Under the pieces are notes generated by a model that was not told where the DNA came from, made no database searches, and saw nothing but the letters and a program-made list of their open reading frames with translations. The position numbers and the translations under genes are program-made. Shown piece after piece: positions 8,118-16,940 of a stretch of DNA of 64,000 bases. How positions within the stretch are numbered: position 1 is the stretch's first letter; each line of letters begins with the position of its first letter. This stretch comes from Kineococcus aurantiacus. GTDB taxonomy: Bacteria > Actinomycetota > Actinomycetes > Actinomycetales > Kineococcaceae. The DNA lies in NCBI RefSeq assembly GCF_013409345.1, contig NZ_JACCBB010000001.1:62001-126000 (forward strand), given 5' to 3'.

Positions 8118-9304
8118 GCCAGGACCGGCAGGTCCGCGGGCCGGTCGGTGTCGCTGTCCTGGTAGGGCAGACGTCCGCTGAGGTTGTCACCGCGGTTGGG
8201 GTTGGGGCGGGCCTGACGGGTCGGGCCGTCGCCGTAGCGGGCCCGCACCAGACCGGCGTGGGTCGGCGCGTCGGCCGCGGCCGGGGAGCGCAGCGCGGCC
8301 ATCTCCCGGCGCAGCACCGGCACCACCTCCCCGCCCAGCAGTTCCAACTGTTCCAGCACCGCCGGCAGCGGCAGCCCGGAGGAGTCCATCACCCACAGCT
8401 GGCGCTGGTAGTCCCCGAAGGTCTCCCGGAAGGCCATGGTCTGGTCGATCACCTGCTGCGGGCTGCCCACGCTGAGCGGGGTGTTCTCGGCGTACCACTC
8501 CAGCGGCCGGGAGTGGTCGTAGACCGGGGCCGCCTCGAAGTAGGGCCGGAACGCGGTGAAGGCGTCCTGGGAACGGGGGGCGATGAACGCCTGACCCCCC
8601 AGCCCGACGACCGCCTGCTCGGGGGTTCCGTGGCCGTAGTGGGCGAAACGCTGCCGGTAGTGGTTCACCAGCGGCAGGAAGTGGCCGTTCGGGGCCAGGA
8701 TGTTGTTGGCGAAGAACCCGTTGCCGTAGAAGGCAGCCTGCTCGGCGATCTGCGGGCTGCGGATGGAACCGTGCCACACGAACGGCGGCACCCCGTCCAG
8801 CGGGCGCGGGGTGGAGGTGAAACCCCGCAGCGGGGAACGGGACTCCCCCTCCCAGTCCACGACGTCCTCGCGCCACAACCGGTGCAGCAGGTCGTAGTTC
8901 TCGATGGCCAGCGCCACGCCCTGGCGGATGTCCTGGCCGAACCACTCGTAGACCGGGACGGTGTTGCCCCGGCCCAGCGTGAGGTCCAGCCGTCCCCGGG
9001 CCAGGTGCTGGGCCATGGCGTACTCCTCGGCGATGCGCACCGGGTCGTTCGTCGTGGCCAGGGTGACCGCGGTGGACAGGGTGATGCGCCGGGTCAGGGC
9101 CGCCACGTGGGCCAGGAACGTGGTGGGCGCGGAGGAGAAGAACGGCGGGTTGTGGTGCTCCCCGATGCCGAAGACGTCCAGGCCGACCTCCTCGGCCTTG
9201 ACGGCGATCTGGACCATCGCCTGGATCCGCTCGGCTTCGCTGGGGGTGCGACCGGTCGTGGGGTCGGCGGTGATGTCGCTGACCGAGAAGATGCCGAACT
9301 GCAT
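8114..9304 (-). CDS. LLM class flavin-dependent oxidoreductase
   Basis: Bacterial luciferase-like monooxygenase of 396 residues, a TIM-barrel using FMN or F420. Signature stretches are MQFGIFSVSDIT, VGLDVFGIGEHHNPPFFSSAP, AALTRRITLSTAVTLATT, DPVRIAEEYAMAQHLARGRLDLTLGRG and the late SVGSPQQVIDQTMAFRE. The internal ATG 9304 is preferred over the 17-codon longer form because GAGGAAGAGGTGAGG lies just upstream and MQFGIF is the family start. It is somewhat longer than the usual ~340-360 residues owing to a polar tail. It is the first gene of a two-gene operon with the MarR regulator at 7590-8117. The substrate is unknown. Confidence 0.92.
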   Translation of the reverse strand: MQFGIFSVSDITADPTTGRTPSEAERIQAMVQIAVKAEEVGLDVFGIGEHHNPPFFSSAPTTFLAHVAALTRRITLSTAVTLATTNDPVRIAEEYAMAQHLARGRLDLTLGRGNTVPVYEWFGQDIRQGVALAIENYDLLHRLWREDVVDWEGESRSPLRGFTSTPRPLDGVPPFVWHGSIRSPQIAEQAAFYGNGFFANNILAPNGHFLPLVNHYRQRFAHYGHGTPEQAVVGLGGQAFIAPRSQDAFTAFRPYFEAAPVYDHSRPLEWYAENTPLSVGSPQQVIDQTMAFRETFGDYQRQLWVMDSSGLPLPAVLEQLELLGGEVVPVLRREMAALRSPAAADAPTHAGLVRARYGDGPTRQARPNPNRGDNLSGRLPYQDSDTDRPADLPVLA

Positions 9305-9342
9305 CGTCCTCACCTCTTCCTCGCGGGCCGGTCCGCCTGATG

Positions 9343-9356
9343 CATGACCAGTCATG
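9343..9356. promoter_or_regulatory. CATGAC-CA-GTCATG dyad, candidate MarR operator
   Basis: A 6+2+6 inverted repeat lies 39 bp upstream of the luciferase-like gene start (9304). It is positioned to control the 9304-7590 operon, whose second gene is a MarR repressor. Assignment to that repressor is inferred from position only. Confidence 0.45.
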
Positions 9357-9556
9357 TGTCCGCACCGGTCGGAACCCCGTTCCCCGCCCCGCCATTCCCG
9401 CGCCGCCCGCGCGCCGGGTCGCGACGGGCGTGACCGGCACCGAACGGACCGGAGCCCCGTCGGCAGCGGTTCCCCGGTCGGCTCAGGACCGGGGCCGTGG
9501 GGACGACCGCGGTGATCGGCCCGGTGCCAGGCGCCTCGACACCCCCGGTCCCCGAC

Positions 9557-10570
9557 TCAGGTGGTGACCCTGCCGCGGCGCGCCGACGAGGACCCGCTCC
9601 CCGCCCAGCCGTCGGCCGACGGTGCCGCGCAGCGTCGTTGCCACTCGCGCGGGGACATCCCGTAGTGGTCGCGGAACCGCCGGGCGAAGTGCCGGGCGTC
9701 CTTGAACCCCCATGCGGCCGCGACCCGGCCGACGGCCCCCCAGTCGCGGGCGTGGGTCGCCAGGTCGTGCCGGGCGCCTTCGAGACGCCCGCGGATGACC
9801 CACTCGGCCAGTGACTCCTCGTTGCGGGCGAAGGCCGCGTACACGGCGCGGACGGAGACGCCGAACCGTGCCGCCAGCCTGTCGGCGGTGAGGTCGGTGT
9901 CGCGCTGGTGCTGCTGGATGAAGGTGGTCATGCGCACGAAGAGGGACTCGTGGAGCGCCTCACGCACCGTCCGGTCGGACGTCTCGGAGACCGAGGCGAT
10001 GAGGGCCCGCACCAGCTCCGTGGTGGACGTTCCCAGCATCCCCAGCGCCGGCCCGGCGGGCAGGGTGTCCACCGCGTCGGGCAGCTCCAGCAGGTGACGG
10101 CGCACCAGCGAGTACAGGGGACTCCTGGAGATCAGCGGGACGGCCCGGCGCACGGCGTCCACCGGCAGCCCGAGGTGGGAGCAGTCGATGGTGACGGCGT
10201 GGACGCACGAATCACCTTCGACGAGCAGGTCGTAGGGTGAGGTGAGGTCGATCAGCTGCAGTTCACCGATCCGGTCCCCCAGCAGGGTGTCCCGGTGGCG
10301 CAACAGCATCGAACCGCGGGTCGACACCCCGACGGAGATCCGCTCCGCCGTGTCCGAGGTCAGGTGCTGCCGCGTGCGGGTCAGCCGGTGCCCGCGCGAG
10401 GCGTGGTGGATGACGTGGGCCCCCGGACCCAGGTCCCACCGCGTGATGCGCGAGCAGGCGTCCGGGGGTGCCCAGACCCGGGCCTTGGAGACGGCGCCCT
10501 CGAGGGCGGCGCGCACCGCGTCCGCCCGTTCGTGCGCGGGCAGCGAACTCGTGTCCAGCAGGACAGGCAC
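9557..10570 (-). CDS. AraC-family transcriptional regulator
   Basis: Regulator of 337 residues with an N-terminal AraC-binding-like beta domain (residues ~25-190; SVGVSTRGSMLLRHRD, GELQLIDLTSPYDLL) and a C-terminal AraC HTH pair: LTADRLAARFGVSVRAVYAAFAR and VGRVAAAWGFKDARHFARRFRDHYGMSPREWQRR, the second being the canonical signature. GTG 10570 has AGGAGG directly upstream. It is divergent from the LAL gene at 10784. The domain order resembles regulators of the AraC_binding_2 type that control catabolic enzymes, but no adjacent enzyme clearly belongs to it. Confidence 0.92.
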   Translation of the reverse strand: MPVLLDTSSLPAHERADAVRAALEGAVSKARVWAPPDACSRITRWDLGPGAHVIHHASRGHRLTRTRQHLTSDTAERISVGVSTRGSMLLRHRDTLLGDRIGELQLIDLTSPYDLLVEGDSCVHAVTIDCSHLGLPVDAVRRAVPLISRSPLYSLVRRHLLELPDAVDTLPAGPALGMLGTSTTELVRALIASVSETSDRTVREALHESLFVRMTTFIQQHQRDTDLTADRLAARFGVSVRAVYAAFARNEESLAEWVIRGRLEGARHDLATHARDWGAVGRVAAAWGFKDARHFARRFRDHYGMSPREWQRRCAAPSADGWAGSGSSSARRGRVTT

Positions 10571-10771
10571 AGCACCTCCTCCTGGGACGGCTCGTGACCG
10601 CCGAGCGGGTGGCCGAAGGACCGGGAAAGCTGCTGGGGACGACGGTAGGACGCCGACGACGCGTGCACCAGGGGTGTGCGTGACCGGTGGGCCTGCTGAC
10701 GACGCGACGACTCTGCACCCACAGACCCCGAGTGAGCACTCTGGGCCCCGATCCGTGCACCGCCGGAACCC

Positions 10772-10777
10772 TATCCT
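10772..10777 (+). promoter_or_regulatory. -10 box of a probable leaderless promoter
   Basis: TATCCT ends 6 nt before GTG 10784, and no Shine-Dalgarno sequence is present. The spacing places the transcription start on or next to the start codon. No clear -35 is seen. Confidence 0.45.
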
Positions 10778-10783
10778 TCGCCT

Positions 10784-13699
10784 GTGGGGACGGGAGGAGC
10801 GGTACGCAGGACCTCGACCGAGCCGTCCGCCGCGGGCGCGGCTCCAGCGGGAGCACCCGGTGCGAGGGACGCGGCGACGCCGGCGGCAGCCCCGGCCCGG
10901 CCGCAGGAGTCGGCGCCGCTGCACGGTCGGCAGCCGGAACTGACCCTGCTCGAGGACGTGCTGGCCGGTGCGGGCGCGGGCCAGGGCAGCGCGCTGGTCG
11001 TGCGTGGCCCGGCGGGCATCGGCAAGTCCAGTCTGCTGCTGGCGGCCCTCCGACGGGCACGGCAGCGAGGTTTCAGCACGCTGTCCATCACCGGCGCCGA
11101 GGCCGAGGCCGCCTTGCCCTTCGCCGGCCTGCACCAGCTGGTGAGGCCGATGGCCGAGCAGGTGCCGCACCTGACCGACCGGTTGCAGCGCGCCGTGCGC
11201 GCCGCCTTCGGCGAGAACGACCACCCCGCCGACGTCTTCACGCTGGGCCTGGCCGTCCTGGAACTGCTGGAGGAACGCGCCGCCGCCTGCCCGCTGCTGG
11301 TGCTGGTCGAGGACGCGCACTGGCTGGACCCGGAGACGCTGGAGGTGATCGGCTTCGTCTGCCGCCGGCTGCGCGACCAGCCGGTCGTGGTCCTGGCGGC
11401 GGTGCGCGAGCAGTACCCCGGTGTCCTGACCGCCGGTGGGCTCGCGCAGCTGGACCTGCACCGCCTCGACGACCAGGCGTCGCGGCGGCTGCTGCGGGCC
11501 AGCGCTCCAGGACTGGGCGCCGAGGAACGTGAACGGGTGCTGGACGTGGCGGACGGGAACCCCCTGGCCCTGGTGGAGCTGCCCGGCTGCCTGGACTCGG
11601 CCTCGCCGGCGCACACGGAGGCCCTCGAGGGTCTGCTGCCGGTGAACGAGCGGCTGATCAACGCCTTCGCCGACCGGCTCGCCCAGCTGCCGCGCCCGAC
11701 GCGGGCAGCGCTGACGGTCCTGGCCGTCGACACCACCTTGCCGCTCACCTCGTTGCTCACCGTGGCCGGCGAACTCCTCGGCGGAGCCTCGTCCCCACCT
11801 GCCCCGGACTCGCCCGCGTCGACGCGACCCCCGGTGGCAGCTCCGGCGCTGGCGGCGGCCGTCGACGCCGGGCTGCTGCTGACGGACGGGCACCGGCTGC
11901 GCTTCCGCCACCCGCTGGTGCGCGCAGCGGTGTACTCCGCCGCCAGCATGGTCGAGCGCGTGGTCGTGCACACCGCCGTGGCCGACGTGCTGGCCGACGA
12001 CCCCGACCGGCGGGCCTGGCACCGGGCCGCAGCCACCCTGGCCACCGATGAGCAGGTGTCCAGCGAGCTGGAAGCGGCCGCGGGCCGCGCCCTCCAGCGC
12101 GGCGCGCTGGGCGTGGCGGTCAACGCGCTGGAGCGGGCGGCCTCGCTGAGCGAGGACGCGGTCCGGCGCACCTCGCTGCTGCTGCGGGCGGCCGAGATCG
12201 CCTCGCAGCTCAACGACCGCAGCCGCGCGGTGGAACTGGTCTCCCGCGCCGACTGGCACAGCATGGACCTGGCCGCGCGGGCACGTCTGGTCCTGGTGCA
12301 GGACATCACCGACCCCGGTGACCTGCACGACGCCGACCGCGTCGGCGACCTGGTCCGGCTGGCCGCGCAGCTGGTCGAGCAGGACCTGACCGACCTGGCG
12401 GTGGCGGTGTGCTGGCGCGCGGCGTCGCGGTGCTGGTGGGGGGCGGTCCCCGAGAGCAGCGGGCAGGACGTCGTCGACGTGTTCCACCGGCTGGGGCTGC
12501 ACCCCGACGACCCCCGCACCCTGGCCATCGAGGCCTACGCCCAGTCCCAGCCGCGGGGAGCCAGCGTGCTGCAGCGCCTGGCGCACCTGGTGCCCGACCG
12601 CTCCGACGTGGACGCGATGCGTTTCCTGGGCGGGGCGGCCCTGGTCCTGGGGGACTTCGTCACCGCTTCCTCCTACATGGCCACCGCCGCGGCCGGCTAC
12701 CGCGCTCAGGGCAGAGCGGCGCTGCTGGCCCGCACGATGTCCTCGGTGAGCTTCATCCGCCTGTGGCTGGGGAACTGGCCGGCGCTGCGCGCCGACGCCG
12801 AGGAGGCCACCGCACTGGCCGAGGAGTCCGCCGACGCCTTCTGGGCGCTGGCCGCTCGCGCCACCCAGGCCCTGCACGAGGCGATGCGCGGGCAGTCGGT
12901 GGGCGCGACGGCCCACGCCGAACGGGTGCTGGCCGACCCGGACGCCGCCGGGGTCCACTTCGTCGCCGAAGCCGCCCAGCACACCCGGGGCCTGGCCGCG
13001 GCCTTCGCCGGCCGGCACGAGGAGGCCTTCGAACTGCTGCTGCGCTGCTTCGACCCCACGTCGCCCAGCTTCCACCCCGACATGTCCGGGTGGGCGCTGC
13101 CGGACCTGGCCGACGCCGCCGCCCGCGCCCGGCGCACCCCCGAGGCCCGGCAGGTCCTGGCCCGCTACGAGGCGCGCAGCCAGGTGCTGCCCTCCCCGGC
13201 GCTGATCGCCTCGGTGGCCTACGCCCGCACCGTCGTGTGCCCCGAAGCAGAGCGCGAAGCCGCCTTCGCCGCCGCCTTCGCGCTGGACCTGTCGCAGTGG
13301 CCGGTGCACCGCGGCCGGCTGCTGCTGGCGTACGGCTCGTGGCTGCGCCGGCGCAAGCGCATCCTGGAGTGCCGGGGCCCCCTGCGCGAAGCCCGCGACA
13401 CCTTCGAGGCCCTGGGCGCGGGGTGGGCCCAGCTGGCGCGGGAGGAACTGCGCGCCAGCGGCGAGGACAGCGCCGGGCCGCTGCCGCAGGCTCGTGAGCA
13501 GCTGACCGCCCAGGAACTGCAGGTCGCGCTGCTGGCCGCCGAGGGTTTGAGCAACCGCGAGATCGGCCAGCGGCTGTTCCTGTCGCACCGCACGGTCGGC
13601 TCGCACCTGTACCGCCTCTACCCCAAGCTCGGCATCAGCGGGCGCGCGCACCTGCGCGCGGCCATGGCGCACCTGCAGCGGTCGTCCGCCTCCACTTGA
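10784..13699 (+). CDS. LAL/LuxR-family ATP-binding transcriptional regulator
   Basis: Third LAL regulator, 971 residues. After a Pro/Ala-rich tail of ~45 residues come HGRQPELTLLEDVL, Walker A VRGPAGIGKSSLL (~67-79), LPFAGLHQLVRPM, Walker B-like LLVLVEDAHWLDP and a long TPR-like region. The C-terminal LuxR HTH is LTAQELQVALLAAEGLSNRE, then IGQRLFLSHRTVGSHLYRLYPKLGI. It belongs to the same family as 1-1958 and 4659-7445 but is more distant in sequence (GLHQLVRP type, as in helix-turn-helix activators widespread in Streptomyces). GTG 10784 fits a leaderless mRNA (TATCCT 6 nt upstream). The ligand and targets are unknown. Confidence 0.94.
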   Translation: MGTGGAVRRTSTEPSAAGAAPAGAPGARDAATPAAAPARPQESAPLHGRQPELTLLEDVLAGAGAGQGSALVVRGPAGIGKSSLLLAALRRARQRGFSTLSITGAEAEAALPFAGLHQLVRPMAEQVPHLTDRLQRAVRAAFGENDHPADVFTLGLAVLELLEERAAACPLLVLVEDAHWLDPETLEVIGFVCRRLRDQPVVVLAAVREQYPGVLTAGGLAQLDLHRLDDQASRRLLRASAPGLGAEERERVLDVADGNPLALVELPGCLDSASPAHTEALEGLLPVNERLINAFADRLAQLPRPTRAALTVLAVDTTLPLTSLLTVAGELLGGASSPPAPDSPASTRPPVAAPALAAAVDAGLLLTDGHRLRFRHPLVRAAVYSAASMVERVVVHTAVADVLADDPDRRAWHRAAATLATDEQVSSELEAAAGRALQRGALGVAVNALERAASLSEDAVRRTSLLLRAAEIASQLNDRSRAVELVSRADWHSMDLAARARLVLVQDITDPGDLHDADRVGDLVRLAAQLVEQDLTDLAVAVCWRAASRCWWGAVPESSGQDVVDVFHRLGLHPDDPRTLAIEAYAQSQPRGASVLQRLAHLVPDRSDVDAMRFLGGAALVLGDFVTASSYMATAAAGYRAQGRAALLARTMSSVSFIRLWLGNWPALRADAEEATALAEESADAFWALAARATQALHEAMRGQSVGATAHAERVLADPDAAGVHFVAEAAQHTRGLAAAFAGRHEEAFELLLRCFDPTSPSFHPDMSGWALPDLADAAARARRTPEARQVLARYEARSQVLPSPALIASVAYARTVVCPEAEREAAFAAAFALDLSQWPVHRGRLLLAYGSWLRRRKRILECRGPLREARDTFEALGAGWAQLAREELRASGEDSAGPLPQAREQLTAQELQVALLAAEGLSNREIGQRLFLSHRTVGSHLYRLYPKLGISGRAHLRAAMAHLQRSSAST

Positions 13700-13703
13700 C
13701 GCG

Positions 13704-13732
13704 GGTGCCGTGGAGCAGAGGCTCACGGCACC
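13704..13732 (+). terminator. Hairpin terminator after the LAL gene
   Basis: Perfect 9-bp arms GGTGCCGTG and CACGGCACC around an 11-nt loop begin 5 nt after the stop of the gene ending at 13699. There is no T tract. Confidence 0.6.
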
Positions 13733-13740
13733 TCCTGCGC

Positions 13741-13789
13741 GGCGGGTCCTTCGCGGCGGGTCCTGCGGGGCGGGTCCTGCGGGGCGGGA
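13741..13789. repeat. 14-bp tandem repeat, about 3.5 copies
   Basis: Units start at 13741, 13755, 13769 and 13783 and share GGCGGGTCCTKCG with small changes; the last copy is partial (GGCGGGACC). It lies right after the terminator hairpin in non-coding DNA. Function unknown; copy number may vary between strains. Confidence 0.75.
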
Positions 13790-14144
13790 CCGGTCCGGCA
13801 CCACCGCACCGCCTCCCCCGGTCACGGGCCACCCGGGCCACTGACGGAGCAGACCCGCGTCACCGTCCGACCGCGCCTCAGTCATCGGACCGTGCAGCAC
13901 GGTCGTCGATGCAGTCGACCGTCGCATACCCGCCGTGCCCGGCCGGCGTCACGATGATCACGCTCTCGAGGGCAGAGGCGAGCCGACACCCGCACGATCG
14001 ACTCCCAACCCCTCGCGCAGCACCACCACCCGCCTCGCTCGATCGACGGACCCGGTCGACGACCCGGTCGCGTGAACCCGGTCCTGCCGGTCGACCTCGC
14101 CGATCGGCGCGAGCGACCACCCCACCCCACGAGGAGCTGACGTC

Positions 14145-15032
14145 GTGAACCCCGAACCCTCCACCACCCCCGGCACCGACCCCGACTCCCGGCCCCAGAC
14201 GTCCACCGCCCGCAAGGCTGCCCGGTTCGCCCGCCGGCCCGTGCTGGCCGCCGCCCTGGCCGCCCCGCTGGCCGCCCTCGGCGCCGGCACCAGCGCCGCC
14301 GCGGCGCCCACGACGGCGCCCGGGCGCGGTCGGCCCACCATCGTGCTCGTGCACGGCGCCTTCGCCGACGCCTCGGGCTGGAACGCGGTCATCGAGCGGC
14401 TGCAGCGGTGCGGCTACACCTGCATCGCCCCGGCCAACCCGTTGCGGGGCCTGGCCTCCGACGCCGACTACCTCCGCACCTTCCTGTCCACCCTCACCGG
14501 CCCGCTGGTGCTGGTGGGGCACTCCTACGGCGGTGCCGTCATCACCAACGCCGCCACCGGCAACCCCCACGTCAAGGCCCTGGTGTACGCCGCCGCCTAC
14601 GGCCTGGCCCAGGGAGAGAGCGTCGCGGCGGCCAACGAGCTCGGCGGCGGGCACAGCGACGTCGTCGAGAACCTCGTCCTGCGCCCCTTCCCCGGTAGCG
14701 GGACGCAGAACGCCGACGCCTACGTCGACCCCACCCAGTTCCGGCGCATCTTCGCCGGCGACCTGCCCGAGAAGCAGGTCGCCGTCATGGCCGCCACCCA
14801 GCGCCCCGGCGTGCTGTCCTCCCTCATCGAGCCCTCGGGGGTCCCGGCGTGGAAGACCATCCCGTCCTCCTACGTCGTGGCCACCCGCGACGGCCTGATC
14901 CCGGTCCCGGCGCAGTTCGCGATGGCCGAGCGGATGAAGGCGGAGGTCACCAAGGTGCGCAGTTCGCACGTGGTGATGATGAGCCACCCCGACGAGGTCA
15001 CCGCGGTCATCCGCAGCGCGGCCGGCCGGTGA
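14145..15032 (+). CDS. Exported alpha/beta hydrolase
   Basis: Hydrolase of 295 residues with an N-terminal export signal: basic segment with RR (residues ~24-31) followed by the Ala/Leu-rich core VLAAALAAPLAALGAG and AAAA. The RR pair suggests Tat, but the motif is not canonical. The fold shows the oxyanion strand IVLVHGAFADASGW, the nucleophile elbow VGHSYGG (Ser ~127) and a late SSHVVMMSHPDEV with the likely catalytic His. It resembles salicylate-esterase-like proteins common in actinobacteria. GAGGAG lies 9 nt before GTG 14145. Its stop overlaps the next hydrolase start (GTGA), so the two are co-translated. Confidence 0.9.
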   Translation: MNPEPSTTPGTDPDSRPQTSTARKAARFARRPVLAAALAAPLAALGAGTSAAAAPTTAPGRGRPTIVLVHGAFADASGWNAVIERLQRCGYTCIAPANPLRGLASDADYLRTFLSTLTGPLVLVGHSYGGAVITNAATGNPHVKALVYAAAYGLAQGESVAAANELGGGHSDVVENLVLRPFPGSGTQNADAYVDPTQFRRIFAGDLPEKQVAVMAATQRPGVLSSLIEPSGVPAWKTIPSSYVVATRDGLIPVPAQFAMAERMKAEVTKVRSSHVVMMSHPDEVTAVIRSAAGR

Positions 15033-15937
15033 GCACGATGCCCACCGACCCCGCACCCGACCCCGCAGCCGGGAACCGCACCGTCGTCTTCGTCCACGGC
15101 CTGTGGCTCAGCTCCGCCTCCTGGGCCGGCTGGCGCACCCGTTTCGAGGCCAGGGGGCACACCACCCTGGCCCCGGAGTGGCCGGGCATGGACGTGCCCC
15201 TGGCGCAGCTGCGCGAACGCAGCCTGAGCGGCGACCGCACCGACGACGTGGGTCTGACGCAGATCGTCGACGCCTACGCCCGCACCATCGCCGCGCTGCC
15301 GCAGGCTCCGATCCTCATCGGGCACTCCTTCGGCGGGCTCATCGTGCAGCTCCTGCTGGACCGCGGGCTCGGCTCGGCCGGCGGGGCGATCTCGCCGGCC
15401 TCCATCAAGGGCGTGAACCAGCTGCCGCTGAGCACCCTGCGCAGCGGCTGGGCGGTGCTGCGCAGTCCCGCCAACCGCCACCGCACCGTGGCGCTGACCA
15501 GGAGCCAGTGGCACTACGCCTTCGCCAACACCCTCACCCGCGCGGAGTCCGACGAGCTGTGGGAGCAGCACTGGGCCCCCACACCCGGCCTGCCGCTGTG
15601 GCAGGCCGCCACCGCAGCGCTCAGTCCCCGGGCCGCCAACGCCGTCGACCTGACCAACAGCGACCGGCCCCCGCTGCTGATCCACGCCAACGGCGCCGAC
15701 CACACCGTGCCCGCCTCCCTCAGCCGCGCCATCTTCACGGCGCAGCGCAAGACCGGGGCGGTGACCGAGATCCACGAGTTCCCCGGCCGCCCGCACCTGA
15801 GCGCCGTCGTCGAGGGCTGGCAGGCCGTGGCCGACGACGCCCTGGACTGGGCGCTGCGGTTCCCCACCCGCTCCTCGTCCGGGGGCCAGCACCTCGACGT
15901 TCTCCACGAGGTCGTCGAGAACGTCGTCGACGACTAG
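15029..15937 (+). CDS. Alpha/beta hydrolase
   Basis: Cytoplasmic-looking alpha/beta hydrolase of 302 residues: VVFVHGLWLSSASW (oxyanion region), nucleophile elbow LIGHSFGGLI (Ser ~100), PPLLIHANGADHTVPASL (acid/turn region) and EFPGRPHLSA (catalytic His). GTG 15029 overlaps the previous stop; an internal ATG at 15038 is a possible alternative. No signal peptide, unlike the preceding gene. The substrate is unknown; the pair may act on an ester handled first outside and then inside the cell, which is inference. Confidence 0.9.
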   Translation: MSTMPTDPAPDPAAGNRTVVFVHGLWLSSASWAGWRTRFEARGHTTLAPEWPGMDVPLAQLRERSLSGDRTDDVGLTQIVDAYARTIAALPQAPILIGHSFGGLIVQLLLDRGLGSAGGAISPASIKGVNQLPLSTLRSGWAVLRSPANRHRTVALTRSQWHYAFANTLTRAESDELWEQHWAPTPGLPLWQAATAALSPRAANAVDLTNSDRPPLLIHANGADHTVPASLSRAIFTAQRKTGAVTEIHEFPGRPHLSAVVEGWQAVADDALDWALRFPTRSSSGGQHLDVLHEVVENVVDD

Positions 15938-16027
15938 ACCGTCGGCACGGCCCACCGCAGGGCCGGCACCGGACCGACACCCGTCGGCCTCCGCCCATCC
16001 CCCGCTCACCACCGGAAGGAACCTCTG

Positions 16028-16852
16028 ATGGGTTTCGTGACCACCCCCGACGGCAACGACATCTTCTTCAAGGACTGGGGCCGGGGCCGCCCCGTCGTCC
16101 TGGCCCACGGCTGGCCGCTGAACAGCGACAGCTGGGAGGCCCAGCAGCACCAGCTCGCCGACGCCGGTTACCGCGCCATCGCGCACGACCGGCGCGGGCA
16201 CGGGCGTTCCACCCAGGTCTGGGACGGCAACGACATGGACCACTACGCCGACGACCTCGCCGCGCTCCTGGAAACCCTCGACCTGCGCGACGTCACCCTC
16301 GTCGGTTTCTCCACCGGCGGTGGGGAGATCAGCCGCTACATCGGCCGGCACGGCACCTCCCGCATCGCCCAGGCCGTCCTGGTCAGCGCCGTGCCGCCGC
16401 TGATGGTGCAGCGCGAGGACAACCCGGACGGGGTGCCCGTCGAGGTCTTCGACGGCCTGCGCGCCGGCTCGCTGGCCGACCGCTCCCAGCTGTACGAGGA
16501 CCTGGCCGCCGGGCCGTTCTTCGGCGCCAACCGTCCCGGGGTCACCGTCTCCCAGGGCATCCAGGACGCCTTCTGGCGCCAGGGTCTGCAGGCGGGGCAC
16601 AAGAACGCCTACGACAGCATCGCGGCGTTCTCCGAGACCGACTTCCGCGACGACCTGGCGGCCTTCGACGTGCCCACCCTGGTCGTCCACGGTGACGACG
16701 ACCAGGTCGTGCCCTTCCCCGTCGGCGGCAGGGCTTCCGCCGCCCTGGTCGAGGACGCCGAGCTGATCGTCTACGAGGGCGCCCCGCACGGCATCACCGA
16801 CACCCACAAGCAGCAGCTCGGCGACGACCTCCTGCGCTTCCTCAAGGGGTGA
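16028..16852 (+). CDS. Alpha/beta hydrolase, non-haem chloroperoxidase/arylesterase type
   Basis: Protein of 274 residues closely matching the cofactor-free haloperoxidase/arylesterase group: [29 protein letters not shown], nucleophile elbow [14 protein letters not shown] (Ser ~95), [15 protein letters not shown] (Asp) and [12 protein letters not shown] (His). Enzymes of this group hydrolyse aryl or lactone esters and can perhydrolyse acetate. ATG 16028 has GGAAGGAA upstream. It is the third hydrolase in a row on this strand, separated by 90 bp from the previous one. Confidence 0.94.
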   Translation: MGFVTTPDGNDIFFKDWGRGRPVVLAHGWPLNSDSWEAQQHQLADAGYRAIAHDRRGHGRSTQVWDGNDMDHYADDLAALLETLDLRDVTLVGFSTGGGEISRYIGRHGTSRIAQAVLVSAVPPLMVQREDNPDGVPVEVFDGLRAGSLADRSQLYEDLAAGPFFGANRPGVTVSQGIQDAFWRQGLQAGHKNAYDSIAAFSETDFRDDLAAFDVPTLVVHGDDDQVVPFPVGGRASAALVEDAELIVYEGAPHGITDTHKQQLGDDLLRFLKG

Positions 16853-16940
16853 CCTCCGGGAGCCGGGAACGAGGGACGGCGCTCAGTGCCGCCGCCTGCC
16901 CGACGGTCGACCACCACCAGCGGCCCGTGAGGAGCACTCC

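Larger units (their letters stand above)
13700..14144. other. 445-bp intergenic region without a gene
   Basis: No convincing coding sequence on either strand between the LAL gene and the hydrolase cluster. It holds a hairpin terminator (13704-13732), a 14-bp tandem repeat (13741-13789) and a stretch with repeated CCGGTCGAC elements near 14055-14100, then the GAGGAG ribosome-binding site for 14145. A promoter for the hydrolase genes must lie here, but no clear -10/-35 pair could be picked. Confidence 0.6.

Noticed and set aside
4989-8165. A 1,058-codon open frame on the plus strand
   Set aside because: Arg/Gly/Gln-rich composition without any family motif; it is antisense to the LAL and MarR genes.
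9557-13927. A 1,456-codon open frame on the minus strand
   Set aside because: Only its last third (from GTG 10570) is the AraC gene; the rest is the antisense shadow of the LAL gene at 10784-13699, as is common in very GC-rich DNA.
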